NCBI RefSeq assembly: GCF_025699255.1
Contig: NZ_JAILWA010000001.1
Coordinates: 1 to 64,000, forward strand
Direction of reading: 5' to 3'
Origin: Nitrosopumilus sp.
GTDB lineage: Archaea > Thermoproteota > Nitrososphaeria > Nitrososphaerales > Nitrosopumilaceae
Length of the DNA stretch: 64,000 bases
The translations under genes and the position numbers were made by a program. Under the pieces are notes generated by a model. It saw only the letters and a program-made list of their open reading frames with translations, was not told where the DNA came from and searched no databases. The number at the start of each line of letters is the position of its first letter. The stretch's first letter is position 1. Positions 8,375-16,460 of the stretch are shown in pieces.

Positions 8375-8623
8375 ATGGATCATTGCAATCGTCATATTCG
8401 TGCCTATAAAAATGGTAAAACTTTTGAGCAATGCCGAAATATTGCTGAATCTATGAATCCTGATTTTAAAAATTACATTGAAGTAAATGGAACATTATCC
8501 TGGGATAAAATTCTAGAAAAAGTAGATGGTGATGAAATCGTTTACAAACTTACTCTAAAGTTTTTACGACGTGATGGGTATAATATTGGAAATAACAAAA
8601 TTCCTGAGGTAAAGAAATTCTAG
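8375..8623 (+). CDS. Hypothetical protein
   Basis: 82 residues, not recognised. Two Cys and two His near the N-terminus (DHCNRHIRAYKNGKTFEQC) could bind a metal, but spacing is not that of a standard zinc finger. Second half is alpha/beta (DEIVYKLTLKFLRRDGYNI). It ends 4 bp into the stop region of the convergent membrane-protein gene. Confidence 0.5.
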   Translation: MDHCNRHIRAYKNGKTFEQCRNIAESMNPDFKNYIEVNGTLSWDKILEKVDGDEIVYKLTLKFLRRDGYNIGNNKIPEVKKF

Positions 8624-9444
8624 TCTGAATTTATTTTACAGCTACCGTCAGAATTTCTAAGTTTTTTTGCCATTATGTATGGTGTGATTAATAAAATTGG
8701 TATTGAAATTGCAATGAAAAATGTTTGCAATTGTGATAATGCAATTGATAAAGCAATTCCACTGGCAGTACCTATGAATACTGACAAAAATGTTCCTGCA
8801 CATGTTGGACATGCAATGAACAATCCTGCAATTGCTCCTATACTGCTTGCCCCTCTGCCTTTACGTGAAATAGTATATGCATTTACGGCAATTGCTGCAT
8901 TTAATCCTACTAGATATGAAACAATAATTTGTAATACCAGGTTGATTGGAATTATGTTTAATCCCACATGTTCTGTGAGATAAATAATTATTTGTGGCAT
9001 ATATCCTGGTCCATCACAACATGGTGCAACAAATCCTGAGGGAATTTTTGCCCCATAGTGATAAGAAAAATCTACCTCTGGTTGATACACAAGTGTTCCT
9101 GAAACTAGTGAAAAAAATATCCCATATCCTACAAATGTAGCTAAAAATATTTTTTTTGATTTAGAATTCCATGTTGTAATGGCAATAATTGTTGAAAGAT
9201 CTCTTCCATTAATTTCCACTTTTTCTTTATGATACCTATACATTCCAAATCCCACTGCTCCAAATGCTACTAGTAAAATAATGTAAAACCCATAAGCAAT
9301 TCTTTGAATTGAATCAATTGCACTGGGTGTCAAAAGCTCAGGGTCTTGATATCTGCCATACATGAAAAATAGTATTCCTATGGTCACAAAACCTAATACA
9401 ATCAGTTTTTTTCCTTTATTGTTTTTCTTATTGCTGAATGTCAT
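8620..9444 (-). CDS. Polytopic membrane protein with CC and CPTC motifs
   Basis: 274 residues with about seven hydrophobic segments. Between spans it carries FVAPCCDGPGYMPQ, facing one side, and in a later span LFIACPTCAGTFLS. Cysteine pairs of this type suit metal binding or disulfide exchange. I have no firm family name; proteins with the same CCDGPGYMP signature are, as far as I recall, restricted to ammonia-oxidising archaea. It is followed 35 bp upstream by the TrkH gene on the same strand. Copper or redox handling is a guess from the cysteines. Confidence 0.65.
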   Translation of the reverse strand: MTFSNKKNNKGKKLIVLGFVTIGILFFMYGRYQDPELLTPSAIDSIQRIAYGFYIILLVAFGAVGFGMYRYHKEKVEINGRDLSTIIAITTWNSKSKKIFLATFVGYGIFFSLVSGTLVYQPEVDFSYHYGAKIPSGFVAPCCDGPGYMPQIIIYLTEHVGLNIIPINLVLQIIVSYLVGLNAAIAVNAYTISRKGRGASSIGAIAGLFIACPTCAGTFLSVFIGTASGIALSIALSQLQTFFIAISIPILLITPYIMAKKLRNSDGSCKINSD

Positions 9445-9479
9445 GTTTTTGACTCTTTGTGATGAAATTAAATTCTATC

Positions 9480-11294
9480 TTAACTCAATTTAGGAACAAA
9501 AATGTAGATGATTGCAATAATCTCCAGCCTTCCAAAAATCATTAAAAATCCTAATACGATTTTTGTGGCAGGATCCGTATCAAAATCAATCACTCCTGCT
9601 GAAAGTCCCCCTGTGGTTATCACTCCTACTGCTTCAAAAAATGCATCTTGATATGATACCTCTTCACTTGCAGCAAGATGTAATCCTGCTACAGCTGAAA
9701 TTGTGGGAAATAATGCTAGGATAATTAGAGTTGAAATAACTTCTTTTTTTCCTTGACTTGATAATTCTGAACGTTTAACTTTGCTTAATAATGCTCGAAC
9801 ATCTCTAAGATGAAACAATCTAAAAATTTTTAATCCTCCTGCAGTTGAAAATCCACAACCTCCGATAAACATCAGAATTATCAAAATACTTTGTGCTGCT
9901 CCGTTTAATCCTGATAAGCTTTCTGCCTGAAGTCCTGCAGTTGTACTAGCTGAAACTGAATAAAATGCACTTTCTAATGGATCCCATCCGCTAATTCCAA
10001 TAAACAAAATAGTTGCAGCACCTAAGATTGCAAAATATGTTAAAACTTCTTTTCCAAGCTTTGGGGAGAGAAATTTTTTCCGTACAAATGCATAGTGGAA
10101 TGTAAATGGTAAAGCTCCTAAAATCATTCCTCCGATTAATATCAATTGCTCCTGCCAAACTAATTCTTCAAGAATTGTTGATGTTGGTGTAAATCCTCCT
10201 GTAGCTAACGTACTCATAGATAATGAGAAATTATCTATGATATTTCCTCCATGGAAAACATATAGCAAGAATGCAACAATTACGATGTAAATTGAAAAGA
10301 TAACTGTAATTGTTAAGAATAATTCTTTCATGTGGAGTGTTCTGCCTGAAATAAAACCACGCATTGATTGTAGTTTTGATTCTGGATAAAATGCCGTAAT
10401 TACTAGATAAATGAAACTCATTCCCCCAACAAGTTGAGTGTAACTTCTGAAGAATGTGAAACTCTGTGAAAGATTTTCTGGCTCATCGAACAATGAAATC
10501 CCTCCCGTGGTAAATCCTGCTGCACTAGAAAAGAAAGCATTACTGAACACCTCTATGTTGGTTTCATCACTTGGCAAAACATACAGGTATGGAACGGTTC
10601 CAAACAAAGATAGCAGAAATAGGCTTGAAAATACCAAAATCGACGCCTGTTGAAGATTAAGACTAGATTTTTCTCCATAAGAATTAAGGAAAAACCCTGT
10701 AACCAACAATAGAACTGTAGTTAAGTAGATTCCTGTAGCTGTAGTAGTATCTTCTAATATTGTTGCAACTATTGCAGGTACAAGTAACAACACTCCTGCA
10801 AATTGTAAAACAAATCCTAAATTACCTAAAACTGCTTTTGCTGGTGGACTTAGAAGTCGAGGTGCTGTAGCTGTCGCATCTCTAATCACATTTGCTATTA
10901 CTGTTTGAAAAATCATCCCCACTACTTCGTTTTTCTTTGATAGAACTGGTAATTTTCTAATGTTATTATCTCTCATTTTATGTAGTGCATCTTGTAATGT
11001 TGCTTTTTCGTTAATTGTAATTAATGGAGTACTCATAATATCTCTCAATGTTGTAGCTTCTGCATACACTGTAACATCGCTGACTTTACTTAGAATATCC
11101 TCGTCTGTAACAATTCCAACCGGAAGATTATTTTCATCTGTAACTATGATGTCGTCTGTTTCGTAATGACGTAACATTCTAGCTGCTTCTCTTGTCTGAG
11201 TGTTTTGTCCTAGAATAAGTACATCTTTGTCCATATAGTTTGTAACATATTTGTTTAAAACGTATGAAACAGCTCGTTCTGGATTTGTTGACAT
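9480..11294 (-). CDS. trkH: CBS-domain TrkH/KtrB-type potassium transporter subunit
   Basis: 604 residues. Residues 1-135 contain two CBS motifs (YETDDIIVTDENNLPVGIVT; IRKLPVLSKKNEVVGMI), a nucleotide-sensing module. The rest is a TrkH/KtrB membrane part of about ten spans with glycine-containing pore-loop signatures (SSAAGFTTGGISLF; STLATGGFTP; SASTTAGLQ; GVITTGGLS). TrkH/Ktr proteins form the channel for potassium and normally bind a separate cytoplasmic TrkA/KtrA ring. Here the CBS pair is fused N-terminally and may take over that regulation. No trkA lies in the window. It ends in FGRLEIIAIIYIF, matching the family's C-terminal span, so it looks complete. Confidence 0.85.
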   Translation of the reverse strand: MSTNPERAVSYVLNKYVTNYMDKDVLILGQNTQTREAARMLRHYETDDIIVTDENNLPVGIVTDEDILSKVSDVTVYAEATTLRDIMSTPLITINEKATLQDALHKMRDNNIRKLPVLSKKNEVVGMIFQTVIANVIRDATATAPRLLSPPAKAVLGNLGFVLQFAGVLLLVPAIVATILEDTTTATGIYLTTVLLLVTGFFLNSYGEKSSLNLQQASILVFSSLFLLSLFGTVPYLYVLPSDETNIEVFSNAFFSSAAGFTTGGISLFDEPENLSQSFTFFRSYTQLVGGMSFIYLVITAFYPESKLQSMRGFISGRTLHMKELFLTITVIFSIYIVIVAFLLYVFHGGNIIDNFSLSMSTLATGGFTPTSTILEELVWQEQLILIGGMILGALPFTFHYAFVRKKFLSPKLGKEVLTYFAILGAATILFIGISGWDPLESAFYSVSASTTAGLQAESLSGLNGAAQSILIILMFIGGCGFSTAGGLKIFRLFHLRDVRALLSKVKRSELSSQGKKEVISTLIILALFPTISAVAGLHLAASEEVSYQDAFFEAVGVITTGGLSAGVIDFDTDPATKIVLGFLMIFGRLEIIAIIYIFVPKLS

Positions 11295-11432
11295 TAAGCT
11301 ACCTTAGTTGGGGATTTTAAATAATTTGGGGTTAGGCATGAATCTTGATCGTTAAAAAATAATTTACCTTATCTTTTCTAATTCTGATCTCTATCATTTT
11401 TGCTATCTTTATAAGCACTGATTAGCAAGTTT

Positions 11433-11873
11433 ATGCGTAAAACAATGGAAATTGATCAAGCACAAGATCCTGATTATGATTCTGTAAAAATTGATTATGT
11501 AGGTTTTGTAGATCCTTATGCTGTTGAGGGCATGGTAGTTCTAAAAGCTGATAATGGAAAAGAATTTCACATGCGTGCGTTTTCAGGAGAGGTTGCAAAA
11601 CATATCTCTAGTTTTGGAGAAACTACTGGTGAGGCAGCCCCTTCTATTTACAAAATGATTGAAGAGATATGTGAAGAAAACGAATTGGTGTTAGTTAAAG
11701 TCAAAATCTATGAAAGTGGTGATGTTTTACGTGCAAATCTCTATTTTACGGGAAAAAAAGACCTTGTTTTGAGAAATTACCGTGCTTCTGATGCCATGGC
11801 ATTAGGTGCTTTTTACAATATTCCAATTCTTGTAAGAAAAAATCTTCTCAAAGAAAGTGTAGAGGCAGAATAA
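11433..11873 (+). CDS. DUF151 (bifunctional nuclease-like) protein
   Basis: 146 residues. The domain fills the protein; the hallmark comes late: VLRNYRASDAMALGAFYNIPILV corresponds to the family's RPSDAIALALR...PI.V. Family members include plant nucleases with reported DNase/RNase activity and proteins of unknown role in archaea. Start chosen at the ATG 22 bp downstream of an AT-rich ATAAGCACT promoter-like stretch; an in-frame ATG four codons later is possible. Confidence 0.75.
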   Translation: MRKTMEIDQAQDPDYDSVKIDYVGFVDPYAVEGMVVLKADNGKEFHMRAFSGEVAKHISSFGETTGEAAPSIYKMIEEICEENELVLVKVKIYESGDVLRANLYFTGKKDLVLRNYRASDAMALGAFYNIPILVRKNLLKESVEAE

Positions 11874-11934
11874 TTTTACATAATTGTTCTTTTCATTCGA
11901 ATAGTTTTTCTTATAGTGCAAATGAAGAAAACAT

Positions 11935-12153
11935 ATGAATGAACAAGAACAATTGATGGATAATTTACTAAATATTGATCTTGAAATTATTGACGTTGTA
12001 AGAGAACTTCAACAGGGACATTGGGATTCCATATCATTGAAAGACCAAGTTGGAGATTTATTAAAAATTCGTGATGAAATGGTTCAAACACTAATGTCTA
12101 TGAAAAGCGATGATCATTCCTGCGATTGTGGGCAGGATCACTCTCATGAATAA
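11935..12153 (+). CDS. Small protein with His/Cys-rich C-terminus
   Basis: 72 residues. A helical body ends in DDHSCDCGQDHSHE, a dense His/Cys/Asp tail that would suit metal binding. No known family. The ATG is followed directly by NEQEQLMDNLL. Its stop codon abuts the stop of the convergent 67-residue gene. Confidence 0.5.
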   Translation: MNEQEQLMDNLLNIDLEIIDVVRELQQGHWDSISLKDQVGDLLKIRDEMVQTLMSMKSDDHSCDCGQDHSHE

Positions 12154-12357
12154 TTAGTTTAATTCTTCAAAAAAATTATCTGGAAATTTTTTCTTGATTC
12201 TTAAAATTTCTGATTCATATCTTTGTATTTTTACTTCTATTTCTTTTCTCTGACTACCTTGTTTTTCGTCTAATCGTTTTTGAAGGGACTTAATTTGTTT
12301 TGATAGTGTCTTGTACATTATTGAATATTCTGGAAAATTTTCAGGCAGCTCCACCAT
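12154..12357 (-). CDS. Small coiled-coil protein
   Basis: 67 residues, almost entirely helix with heptads (KTLSKQIKSLQKRLDEKQ; EVKIQRYESEILRIKKKF). No membrane span or motif. It is divergent from the secreted-protein gene that follows. Function unknown. Confidence 0.5.
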   Translation of the reverse strand: MVELPENFPEYSIMYKTLSKQIKSLQKRLDEKQGSQRKEIEVKIQRYESEILRIKKKFPDNFFEELN

Positions 12358-12393
12358 TAATTAGATTAAATACACATCTTACTAATACTAGTT

Positions 12394-12786
12394 ATGAAAA
12401 TTATCTTATTTTTTCTATTCTTTTTATCTTTTGAAATTGGTATTGTATATGGTGATCCAGTTTCTGCACAAACATCTTTTGAAGACAAAATTCATTTTGT
12501 CGATGAACAAATTATGATAACAGCTGATGTTTCAAACAATCAGGACACTCAACAAAATTTTGCTTACATTACACAAGTCAGAAACAATGATGATGTAGTC
12601 ATTTCTTTATCTTGGCTCATCGGATCCTTAACTCCTAGACAGTCTTTTTCTCCTGCACAATCTTGGATTCCAACCGAATCTGGGATTTATCATATTGAAG
12701 TATTTGTTTGGGAGGGAATAGACAATCCTTCAGCATTATCTCCACCATTATCTCTGACTGTAAAAGTTACTGAACGACAAACTTGA
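12394..12786 (+). CDS. Secreted beta-sandwich protein of unknown function
   Basis: 130 residues. Signal peptide 1-20 (FFLFFLSFEIGIVYG). The mature part is beta-rich with the pattern of an extracellular Ig-like domain: QIMITADVSNNQ, AYITQVRNNDDVVISL, GIYHIEVFVWEG, LSLTVKVTE. Small secreted Ig-like domains recur in thaumarchaeal genomes. No anchor is visible. Confidence 0.7.
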   Translation: MKIILFFLFFLSFEIGIVYGDPVSAQTSFEDKIHFVDEQIMITADVSNNQDTQQNFAYITQVRNNDDVVISLSWLIGSLTPRQSFSPAQSWIPTESGIYHIEVFVWEGIDNPSALSPPLSLTVKVTERQT

Positions 12787-12816
12787 ACTGATTTTTAAAT
12801 ATGCTTCATAATTCGG

Positions 12817-12850
12817 CAAACTCATCATCTATCAGTGATAGCTTAGTTTG
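12817..12850. repeat. Two-tier inverted repeat, possible RNA hairpin or operator
   Basis: Outer arms CAAACT (12817-12822) and AGTTTG (12845-12850) enclose the palindrome CTATCA-G-TGATAG (12829-12841). It lies between two plus-strand genes. On the minus strand it reads CTGA, three bases, ATGATGA, resembling the D'/C' core of a C/D guide RNA, but flanking C and D boxes at normal distance were not convincing. Confidence 0.4.
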
Positions 12851-12927
12851 TTGGTTAATCATCAGCAAACATTCTTAAAATTTCTATTGTATAATATTAT
12901 CCAATTAAAAATCCGAACATTTTTGAA

Positions 12928-13194
12928 ATGAGATGTCTTATTGATATTATGACTAATTTTGAAAAAATGTATTTGAGAGTTGCAAAACAAATTATTCAAA
13001 GATGTCATGGGGCAATCAAAATCACTAAACATGGGAAAATTATTGAGGTTTATGACACTAAACGTCACATTTGGAGTCATGGTCTTGCGGGTCTAATTAT
13101 CAAAGAAGAATGTAGAAATGCAAATTTACGTGAATGGGAATTTGCCCATGTCAGAACCTTTGTGATTCAGGAATTATTAAAAAAATCCAATTAA
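12928..13194 (+). CDS. Hypothetical basic protein
   Basis: 88 residues; an internal ATG at 12949 (MTNFEKMYLRVAKQ) is an equally likely start. Basic and helical with a CHGAIKITKHGKIIEVYDTK beta-hairpin in the middle. No recognised family. It overlaps the end of the convergent zinc-ribbon gene by 4 bp. Confidence 0.5.
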   Translation: MRCLIDIMTNFEKMYLRVAKQIIQRCHGAIKITKHGKIIEVYDTKRHIWSHGLAGLIIKEECRNANLREWEFAHVRTFVIQELLKKSN

Positions 13195-13451
13195 TATACA
13201 ACTTTTCTGATCAAATGTGGTTCTTTTAACATAATCGTGTCATCTTTTGTTGATGACAATTCTACTTGTTTGATATTGTGATTGGTTATCACAATCAATG
13301 CTTCACATCTTGTACACAGAATAGTTTTTCCACCTGATCTTTCTTCTCTGATGATGTCTTTTTCTAACTTGTCTTCTTTTTGGCATGTTGGGCAAAATTT
13401 GGGTTCTTTAAGAATTGAAATTATTTCTTTGATGAAAATGGTTCTGGCCAT
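13191..13451 (-). CDS. Small zinc-ribbon protein
   Basis: 86 residues from the ATG at 13451 (MARTIFIKEI); a GTG six codons upstream is also in frame. CPTC and, 25-30 residues on, CTRC form a four-cysteine zinc ribbon with a beta-rich end (AYLI-like ALIVITNHN). Single zinc ribbons of this size in archaea bind nucleic acid or act as transcription accessory factors. The specific role is not known. Confidence 0.65.
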   Translation of the reverse strand: MARTIFIKEIISILKEPKFCPTCQKEDKLEKDIIREERSGGKTILCTRCEALIVITNHNIKQVELSSTKDDTIMLKEPHLIRKVVY

Positions 13452-13486
13452 AATTAATTGTCTTAACACTTCCTAAAGAATTGTAA

Positions 13487-13588
13487 TGTTAATTGGTATC
13501 AGCAATCCATTTTGAATGTCAAACCGTTTTAATCATTCAAAATTAGAACGAATGGTATTCAGTATATTTCCAATCTAACCAATTAACA
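13487..13588. repeat. 102-bp segment with 11-bp terminal inverted repeats and an inner hairpin
   Basis: TGTTAATTGGT at 13487-13497 is the exact reverse complement of ACCAATTAACA at 13578-13588. Inside, ATTTTGAATG (13509-13518) pairs perfectly with CATTCAAAAT (13534-13543). It lies in the 173-bp spacer between the RHH gene and the zinc-ribbon gene, both on the minus strand. It may be a structured leader, an operator, or a very short MITE-like relic. No target-site duplication is evident. Confidence 0.55.
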
Positions 13589-13624
13589 CTATTTTATAGT
13601 GGTTCTTGAAAATATATTTTTACT

Positions 13625-13765
13625 TTAGATTGCTTTTCGCAGTAATTCGTTTACTACTTTTGAATAGCTATGTGCAGAATTCTCTTTTTGAATTTTTTTT
13701 GCTTGGTATGCTCTAATTTTCTTATCTATGTCATCTTCTATCATTATAGTTACTCGTCTTGACAT
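13625..13765 (-). CDS. Ribbon-helix-helix (CopG/Arc-like) regulator, 46 aa
   Basis: 46 residues found by reading the spacer before purP. The N-terminal strand SRRVTIMIEDDIDKKIRAY is followed by a helix and a second helix (SYSKVVNELLRKAI), which is the compact RHH fold: the strand inserts in the DNA major groove as a dimer. Length is normal for solitary RHH proteins. These often repress their own gene or act as antitoxins, but no toxin-like neighbour is adjacent. The nested inverted repeat just downstream could be a target. ATG start; promoter lies in the 86-bp gap before it. Confidence 0.75.
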   Translation of the reverse strand: MSRRVTIMIEDDIDKKIRAYQAKKIQKENSAHSYSKVVNELLRKAI

Positions 13766-13851
13766 ACACATTATTGCATTTTTACGTATTAATACCACAA
13801 ACGTATTTTCTCCTAGTGGTAATTTTTTGTATGTTTAAATGATTGAACCTT

Positions 13852-14943
13852 CTATGTGACTATTTCATCTAATCTGTCTTCTTCTTGGGCACGTTTTATC
13901 TCCATGGCGATCCTTCTGCCTACTCCAAATGTTTGTCCGTATTGGTATTTTGTATATGGGCTAGTTGTTGCTACTATTGGGTTTCCAGGTACTCTTAATG
14001 AGACGTCATATACAATCAATTCCAAATCTTTTGTAATTACACTTTGAAGTGAGAATGGCCCTATGATTCCTGGGGCATATTCTTTTTTTACTGCTGCAAC
14101 AAATTTGTCTCCCATTTTGAGTACTTTTTCTAATAATGATTCTCTAATACTTGCAGGTGTGTGACCTACTTCGATATTCTGTAAATCCATATCTATCTCC
14201 ATTTGTTCTCTTGCTGGTAGTGCATTGTAATCATGAATATTGGTTTGTAATCTTCTTTCTATTCCAATAAAGTCAACTTGGTTTGAAATTGGAGTATGAA
14301 AGAAATTAAAATTCATGTATGTTCCTATTGCTAATTCTTCAATGCTTGCCTTTTGTAGATCTTTTCTGTCAATTACGCCTTGCTTGATTTTTTCTTCTGA
14401 TTTTTGCAAATAATCTTTGTAGGACGACACCGTAAAGAAAGCTCTTTCTAATGGTCTTCTTTTTTCTTGCACTTTAACAATACACGGTTTATTGATTTTC
14501 TTTGGATCTTTGAATAATTTTGGATATTTGATTCTGGCCTTTTCTAACAGGTAGTACTGCCCTTTTTTTGCTGTTCTTTCTTCTGCCTGAAATAATTTTC
14601 TGTTCCCAAAAATTGGAACCTTGAATGCGTTCTCAATTGTTTTGTAACCTAAATAGACTGTAAGTGATCTGTGTGGAACTATTATTGTATTAGAATCTCG
14701 TAATTCTTTTTGATATTTGGCTGATGCCATTTCTTTGAATTTATTAACAATTGTAATTTCATCTGCAATGCGTCCAAATCTTTGATATGGTCCTTCTCTT
14801 CCTTTTTGACAGAAAACACGGGTTTGAAAATCTTCATCTTTTGCGCCATCCATGATTTCAAGTGCAGAATGGCTTCCTAGAACGCCTATTTTTACATCAG
14901 TATACTGATTAACAATTTTCTTGATTTCTGAACTTTTAATCAC
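13852..14943 (-). CDS. purP: FAICAR synthetase (archaeal-type, ATP/formate dependent)
   Basis: 363 residues, the normal PurP length. N-terminal GVLGSHSALEIMDGAKDE and FQTRVFCQKGREGPY match the family start; an ATP-grasp layout follows (PCIVKVQEKRRPLERAFF; GPFSLQSVITKDLELIVYDV near the end). PurP forms FAICAR from AICAR, formate and ATP, replacing the folate-dependent PurH step in archaea. It lies 3.4 kb from purS on the other strand, with the rest of the pathway in the following 12 kb. A PurP paralogue without this exact role exists in some archaea, so experimental assignment could differ. Confidence 0.88.
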   Translation of the reverse strand: MIKSSEIKKIVNQYTDVKIGVLGSHSALEIMDGAKDEDFQTRVFCQKGREGPYQRFGRIADEITIVNKFKEMASAKYQKELRDSNTIIVPHRSLTVYLGYKTIENAFKVPIFGNRKLFQAEERTAKKGQYYLLEKARIKYPKLFKDPKKINKPCIVKVQEKRRPLERAFFTVSSYKDYLQKSEEKIKQGVIDRKDLQKASIEELAIGTYMNFNFFHTPISNQVDFIGIERRLQTNIHDYNALPAREQMEIDMDLQNIEVGHTPASIRESLLEKVLKMGDKFVAAVKKEYAPGIIGPFSLQSVITKDLELIVYDVSLRVPGNPIVATTSPYTKYQYGQTFGVGRRIAMEIKRAQEEDRLDEIVT

Positions 14944-15037
14944 ACAATGGCTAGATGTTGGGATCTAATATAGCTAATTTTTATTTTCATGATCGGCTGA
15001 TCAATAGATTTTTTTTGATTGATCTCAATTACAAATC

Positions 15038-15181
15038 ATGCTTTATCATTTTGAACTTCAACTTATTGGAGCTCTTCTTCTTCCTGTGATGCTTGCTATT
15101 GGTGTTTTTTTATGGTTTAAAAGAAGAAAAGCAAATCAAGAATTATCTGATTCAAAAAATGATGATTCTCATAATCTCTAG
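15038..15181 (+). CDS. Single-span membrane micro-protein, 47 aa
   Basis: 47 residues: a hydrophobic stretch LQLIGALLLPVMLAIGVFLW followed by KRRK and an acidic, polar tail, a normal N-out/C-in single-span protein. ATG start, clean stop, and it is the only gene in the 292-bp gap between purP and ubiX. It ends 54 bp before ubiX and may share its transcript. Function unknown. Confidence 0.55.
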   Translation: MLYHFELQLIGALLLPVMLAIGVFLWFKRRKANQELSDSKNDDSHNL

Positions 15182-15235
15182 TGTTAATTTTGATTTTCTA
15201 TCTAATACATAAAATACTCTGGTTTTGTAGATTCT

Positions 15236-15796
15236 GTGTTGAAACTTGTAATTGGAATCACAGGTAGTACAGGTGCCATTTATGGAATCCGAATGCTTGA
15301 GACCTTAAAAAAATTAAACATTGAAACACATCTGATAATTTCTGAATGGGGTGAAAAGTGTATTTCTATGGAAACTGATTTTTCTCTTGAGTATGTAAAA
15401 TCTTTAGCAACAAACACGTCTGATGAAAAGAACATGGCATCAAGTGTTTCTAGTGGCACACATAGAATTGATGGCATGATTGTGGCTCCTTGTAGTATGA
15501 AAACTCTGGCAGCTATTGCAAATGGTTATGATGACACCTTAGTTGCTAGAGCTGCTGGAGTGACAATCAAAGAATCTCGAAAATTAATTTTAATGGTTAG
15601 AGAAACACCTCTGTCGGCAATTCATTTAGAAAACATGTTAAAATTATCTAGACTAGGTATTGTTATTTTGCCTCCTGTAACTGAATTTTATACAAAACCA
15701 CAAACTATTGATGATATTGTAAATCATGGTGTTGGGAAATGTCTGGATCAATTTGACATAGAGCACGATTTATACCCTCGATGGGGCACTCTTTAA
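15236..15796 (+). CDS. ubiX: UbiX-like flavin prenyltransferase
   Basis: 186 residues. The family hallmarks are present: GITGSTGAIYGIRML (flavin phosphate loop), APCSMKTLAAIANGYDDTL.ARAA in the middle, and LMVRETPLSAIHLENML. UbiX makes the prenylated FMN cofactor for UbiD-type decarboxylases. Start at GTG 15236 with a TTG next to it. The START-like gene follows after 7 bp, suggesting one transcript. Thaumarchaea make menaquinones, so a quinone-related role is plausible, but ubiD is not in the window. Confidence 0.9.
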   Translation: MLKLVIGITGSTGAIYGIRMLETLKKLNIETHLIISEWGEKCISMETDFSLEYVKSLATNTSDEKNMASSVSSGTHRIDGMIVAPCSMKTLAAIANGYDDTLVARAAGVTIKESRKLILMVRETPLSAIHLENMLKLSRLGIVILPPVTEFYTKPQTIDDIVNHGVGKCLDQFDIEHDLYPRWGTL

Positions 15797-15803
15797 ACTG
15801 CTA

Positions 15804-16232
15804 TTGCCTAAGTTTTCTGTAGAAAAAATAGTTTACGCAAAAAGAGATGTTGTTTTTGAAATCTTTTCAAACTTTGAAAATTATCAAAAACTAGTTCCAA
15901 AATACTATCCTTCTGTTCGAGTTCGTTCAGTTCGTGGTGATGTTTCTGTAGTTGAAGAACATTTTATTCTTGGAGATGTTGAGTTGTTGATAATGGCAAA
16001 ACATGTTTTTGAAAAACCAATTTTACATAATATTTTTGTAATTGGTGGTGATGCGAAAGGCAGTCAAATCAAACAAGAGTTTATTGAACTAGAAAATAAT
16101 ACCAAAATTCTAGTTGATGTTGATTTAAAACTTAAAGGAAAACTGAAAATTAAAAGTATGTTTGGAGATAATATATTCAAACAGGATTATGGTAAACTTG
16201 TGGATACTTTGGCAAAAATTGCTGAAAATTAA
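15804..16232 (+). CDS. COQ10/START-like (SRPBCC) lipid-binding protein
   Basis: 142 residues from a TTG start. The order fits the START/polyketide-cyclase fold: KFSVEKIVYAKRDVVFEIFSNFENY (strand plus helix), KLVPKYYPSVRVRSV, and the long C-terminal helix (FKQDYGKLVDTLAKIAEN). The COQ10 branch binds quinone or its precursors. The gene directly follows ubiX, which supports a shared link to prenylated cofactors or quinones. It ends 4 bp into tatA on the opposite strand. Confidence 0.75.
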   Translation: MPKFSVEKIVYAKRDVVFEIFSNFENYQKLVPKYYPSVRVRSVRGDVSVVEEHFILGDVELLIMAKHVFEKPILHNIFVIGGDAKGSQIKQEFIELENNTKILVDVDLKLKGKLKIKSMFGDNIFKQDYGKLVDTLAKIAEN

Positions 16233-16435
16233 TCTGTTTTTACGTTTTTATCTTTAGATGCACTGTCAATTTCTTCTTTGAATTCTTTTAGGTCTTTATC
16301 TGCCTCAATTTTCCCTTTCTCAAATTCTCCTTTGGCTTTTCCAAATGTTTTTGCAAGTTCGGGAATTTTCTTTGCACCAAAAATCAATACTCCTATCACT
16401 ACTACTAATATGATAATTTCAGTACTTCCCAACAT
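16229..16435 (-). CDS. tatA: Sec-independent translocase subunit TatA
   Basis: 68 residues. One N-terminal span (TEIIILVVVIGVLIFG), the hinge AKKIPELAKTFGKAKGEF and an acidic/basic amphipathic tail are the standard TatA architecture. TatA oligomers form the transport path for folded Tat substrates. tatC lies directly upstream on the same strand (25 bp), giving a tatCA unit. No tatB is expected in archaea. Confidence 0.93.
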   Translation of the reverse strand: MLGSTEIIILVVVIGVLIFGAKKIPELAKTFGKAKGEFEKGKIEADKDLKEFKEEIDSASKDKNVKTD

Positions 16436-16460
16436 ACGTCAAACTTGCACAATTTCAGAT

